The notes under the pieces are model-generated. The model had not been told where the DNA came from and did not search any database. It saw only the letters and a program-made list of their open reading frames with translations. A stretch of DNA of 6,193 nt from Patescibacteria group bacterium. GTDB taxonomy: Bacteria; Patescibacteriota; Minisyncoccia; Minisyncoccales; JASEJS01. This document shows positions 4,297-6,193 of the stretch, in pieces. Where the stretch lies: positions 1 to 6,193 of the forward strand of contig JASEJS010000040.1 of NCBI GenBank assembly GCA_030016765.1. The letters run 5' to 3'. The position numbers were made by a program, and so were the translations under genes. Positions within the stretch are counted from its first letter, which is position 1. Each line of letters opens with the position of its first letter.

Positions 4297-5484
4297 GTTT
4301 TTCCCAATAATCGCAGCACTAATAACTAAAATTCCACCCAGAATAAATAAAAGCTGATATCCCAAAAATCCAATCAGCAGCCCAGAAATTAAAGCTCCCA
4401 AGGCTACCCCTAAAGGAGCAAAAATAGTATCTATTGCTCCTCCTTCTTCTGGATAATCTTTTAATTTTTGAGAAATCAAACCAGACCTTCCTGAACCTGC
4501 CATTAAAGTTCCAGCTGATTTGCCAAGCATTATTAATAAAATTAAAGAGAAATTTAAAAAAGCTAAAAGTAAACCAAATAAAATGGAGAAAATTCCAGTA
4601 ATGGAGCTTCCTTCAAAAATACTCTTTTTGCTTTCTTGTTTTCCAACTCGATTTATAATCCACAAAGAAATCGGTAAAAGTAAAAAAGATAAAACTGAGC
4701 CGAAGATCAAAATTAAATCTTGAGACCAATTTAAGACATCTTTTAAAAATAAAACGAAAAAGGCTTGGTAAAATCCAGTTAAAAGTAAAACTGAAAGGGA
4801 AATTAAAATTGGCAATAAAATAGCAGGCTTCTTTATCTCTTGAAAAACTTTTTGGTAATTTTCTTGAAATTTTTGAAAATTAAAATATTTATTCAAAGGT
4901 TTTAGGGTTGGCTTTTTCAGCTGGGAAAAACAAAAAATAGCCGTGAAAATTTGCAAAATTGTGCTAAAAATAAAAACGCCAATAAAATCAAATTTCCAAA
5001 TAAAAAGAGCGCCAACTGCCGGAGCTAGAGCATCAGCATAAAAAGGAGCAGTATAAAACCAGCCGAAAGCCCGATCATAACTTGCAATTGAAGAGCTTAT
5101 TAAAATCGCTCTAGCTGAAGCAAAAAACATAGCGGCTGAAATCCCTAACAAAACCTGCCAAAAATAAAATAAACTGGCCCTCCACCAGGGCTGGTGGGGG
5201 GGAATTAAAATCATTCCCAAGGCATAAATTCCATAACCCAGAATTCCAATTGTCGCCAAAATGGCGGAATTTATTTTGTGACTAAAAAAGCCAACTATTG
5301 GAGCAAAAATGGCTAAAGGTAAATAAATTAAGAGATAAGTGTAGCCAACTTCTGGCAAAGAAAGGCCTCTGGCTATTAAAAATAAAGGGAAATAAAGAGA
5401 GAAAACTTTATAGCCAAACATCAAAAAGAAATGACAGAGAGTAGCATCTCTAGTAACTTTTTCAATCCTCGGCAAAATTGACAT
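4282..5484 (-). CDS. Major facilitator superfamily transporter, 12 predicted membrane helices
   Basis: The 400-residue product is very hydrophobic and has the MFS layout: six helices (about 17-37, 44-67, 74-94, 103-131, 143-163, 167-188), a basic cytoplasmic loop (189-219, KKPTLKPLNKYF...), then six more (about 220-245, 256-280, 290-310, 312-330, 352-372, 375-394). The loop between helices 2 and 3 reads GFFSHKIN, a weak version of MFS motif A (G...D..G). GSGRSGLISQKL (330-341) lies in the helix 10-11 loop, followed by the acidic YPEEGGAID. Members move small molecules by ion-coupled antiport or symport; the substrate cannot be told from sequence. The start is ATG 5482-5484, after a promoter that leaves almost no leader. 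AGGA lies 14 bases upstream, too far to count as a good Shine-Dalgarno. No terminator follows it, so transcripts may run into the downstream gene. Confidence 0.85.
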   Translation of the reverse strand: MSILPRIEKVTRDATLCHFFLMFGYKVFSLYFPLFLIARGLSLPEVGYTYLLIYLPLAIFAPIVGFFSHKINSAILATIGILGYGIYALGMILIPPHQPWWRASLFYFWQVLLGISAAMFFASARAILISSSIASYDRAFGWFYTAPFYADALAPAVGALFIWKFDFIGVFIFSTILQIFTAIFCFSQLKKPTLKPLNKYFNFQKFQENYQKVFQEIKKPAILLPILISLSVLLLTGFYQAFFVLFLKDVLNWSQDLILIFGSVLSFLLLPISLWIINRVGKQESKKSIFEGSSITGIFSILFGLLLAFLNFSLILLIMLGKSAGTLMAGSGRSGLISQKLKDYPEEGGAIDTIFAPLGVALGALISGLLIGFLGYQLLFILGGILVISAAIIGKNLTRI

Positions 5485-5492
5485 AATAAAAT

Positions 5493-5521
5493 ATTTTATC
5501 CTTTTAAAAATATAAATTCAA
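5493..5521 (-). promoter_or_regulatory. Candidate promoter of the transporter gene
   Basis: Minus strand: TTGAAT (5521-5516, 4 of 6 matches), 17-base spacer, TAAAAT (5498-5493, 5 of 6). The -10 box ends 8 bases before ATG, the same distance as at mreB, implying a leaderless or near-leaderless message. The region is AT-rich, so chance matches are possible. Confidence 0.45.
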
Positions 5522-5536
5522 ATTTTTAAAATAAAA

Positions 5537-5562
5537 AAGCACTTTAAAAAATTAAAGTGCTT
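5537..5562 (-). terminator. Intrinsic terminator of the right-edge gene
   Basis: AAGCACTTTAA (5537-5547) and TTAAAGTGCTT (5552-5562) form a perfect 11-bp stem with a four-base loop. Six T follow on the minus strand (complement of 5533-5538). The layout closely copies the terminator at 2594-2616 of the paralogous gene. Confidence 0.87.
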
Positions 5563-5590
5563 AAAGGATTGAGATTTTCCAATGAGAAAC

Positions 5591-6193
5591 TCAACAATCT
5601 CTTAATATCTCTATTCCGAGTTTTTTAGCCATTCTCCGGATTTTTTGCCATTTTAACCAGCTATATCCTCGCTTGCTTATCCTATTGCAGACAGCGATGA
5701 TTTTCTCTCTTGTTTTGCCAATTGTCCCTGGCGAAAATTTTTCGTATATCGAACAAGCTCTGTCGATTTCCCCTTTCTTAAGATAGGTATCTCCTGCTCT
5801 TAAGAAATCCTCAGTAATAATTGGCATCTCCAGAAGTTTTCTCAACTTGAAAGTTTCCGAGGATTTGCCATCTCTCTCTTCTGCTACCTCTACTGCTTTC
5901 TGAATTAGGGATTTATATTCCTCTTCACTAATCCCAGCTTCCCTGACAATTGCTATTATTTCCTCTAAATCTCTGATCGCTGGCAAAGCATTTCTGGCTA
6001 GTTCTCTAAATTTCGTTTTATAGGGCTCCTCAGCTAAACTTTCTCCTATTTTAGCTAAAGCTCCGCTGATTCCCTCTATATCGTATTTATTATAATGTCT
6101 ATTTTTCCTTATCTGGAGAAGTCGCAAATGAACCGCAATTTTGACTACTCTCTTTAGCTCCTCATCCATCTCTCCGGGATATTCTATTGCCTT
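5591..6193 (-). CDS. Hypothetical helical protein, paralogue of 2644-3387 (5' end outside window)
   Basis: The frame is open to the right edge, giving 200 residues of a longer protein; the family is not recognised. The visible part starts KAIEYPGEMDEELK, which aligns with residues 57-69 of the paralogue (IQKYTGEINEELK), so the ATG at 6167-6169 is internal and roughly 55 N-terminal residues lie outside. The conserved core (KIAVHLRLLQI, ISGALAKIGE) is followed by a divergent helical middle. LRKLLEMP and DFLRAGDTYLKKGEIDRACS come next, the latter a TPR-like helix pair. The end is basic (KRGYSWLKWQKIRRMAKKLG) and closes IEILRDC. There is no membrane segment. The 3' region and terminator resemble those of the paralogue, pointing to duplication of the whole unit. 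A role in protein binding is plausible from the TPR-like segment but unproven. Confidence 0.85.
   Translation of the reverse strand, partial: KAIEYPGEMDEELKRVVKIAVHLRLLQIRKNRHYNKYDIEGISGALAKIGESLAEEPYKTKFRELARNALPAIRDLEEIIAIVREAGISEEEYKSLIQKAVEVAEERDGKSSETFKLRKLLEMPIITEDFLRAGDTYLKKGEIDRACSIYEKFSPGTIGKTREKIIAVCNRISKRGYSWLKWQKIRRMAKKLGIEILRDC

Noticed and set aside
6167..6169. ATG as the true start of the right-edge gene
   Set aside because: The frame is open upstream to the edge and the upstream peptide aligns with the paralogue's interior.

Overview
The window is AT-rich, compact DNA that looks like a fragment of a Candidate Phyla Radiation (Patescibacteria) genome. This is an inference. It rests on a short delta-prime clamp-loader gene lacking the zinc-binding cysteines, the MreB sequence style, and short intergenic regions closed by simple hairpin terminators. 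UGA is an ordinary stop (mreB, the transporter and both paralogous hypothetical genes end in TGA), so the recoded lineages that read UGA as glycine are unlikely. Apart from two short remnants at the left edge, every gene lies on the minus strand.

Left edge (1-541, plus strand): the C-terminal tail of a probable transposase runs in from outside. It is followed by a short coiled-coil gene broken by one missing base, and then by a perfect hairpin that separates these from the convergent minus-strand genes.

Housekeeping block (544-2576, minus strand): mreB, encoding the cell-shape actin homologue, is followed by holB, encoding the DNA polymerase III delta-prime subunit. mreB carries two single-base indels about 135 bases apart that cancel each other, and the frame between them still encodes perfect MreB sequence. 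A roughly 85-bp imperfect palindrome built from TTCGT units fills the mreB-holB junction so exactly that it contributes to the mreB stop codon and supplies the holB start codon. holB also carries a short in-frame insertion that looks like a small palindromic repeat.

Accessory block (2594-6193, minus strand): two paralogous, mostly helical proteins of unknown function (2644-3387 and 5591 to the right edge) share a conserved core, a TPR-like segment, an Asp-Cys C-terminus and similar 3' untranslated regions with terminators. Between them lie a two-helix membrane protein of unknown function (3568-4176) and a 12-helix major facilitator transporter (4282-5484).

Two expression styles can be read. 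mreB and the transporter have candidate sigma70-type promoters with 17-base spacers whose -10 box ends exactly 8 bases before ATG, with no well-placed Shine-Dalgarno site, which suggests near-leaderless messages. The two unknown genes at 2644 and 3568 have consensus -35 boxes, leaders of about 70 bases containing perfect hairpins, and Shine-Dalgarno sites. No described defence or mobile system is evident. The most distinctive elements are the paralogous family, the palindromic element that supplies gene boundaries, and the leader hairpins.
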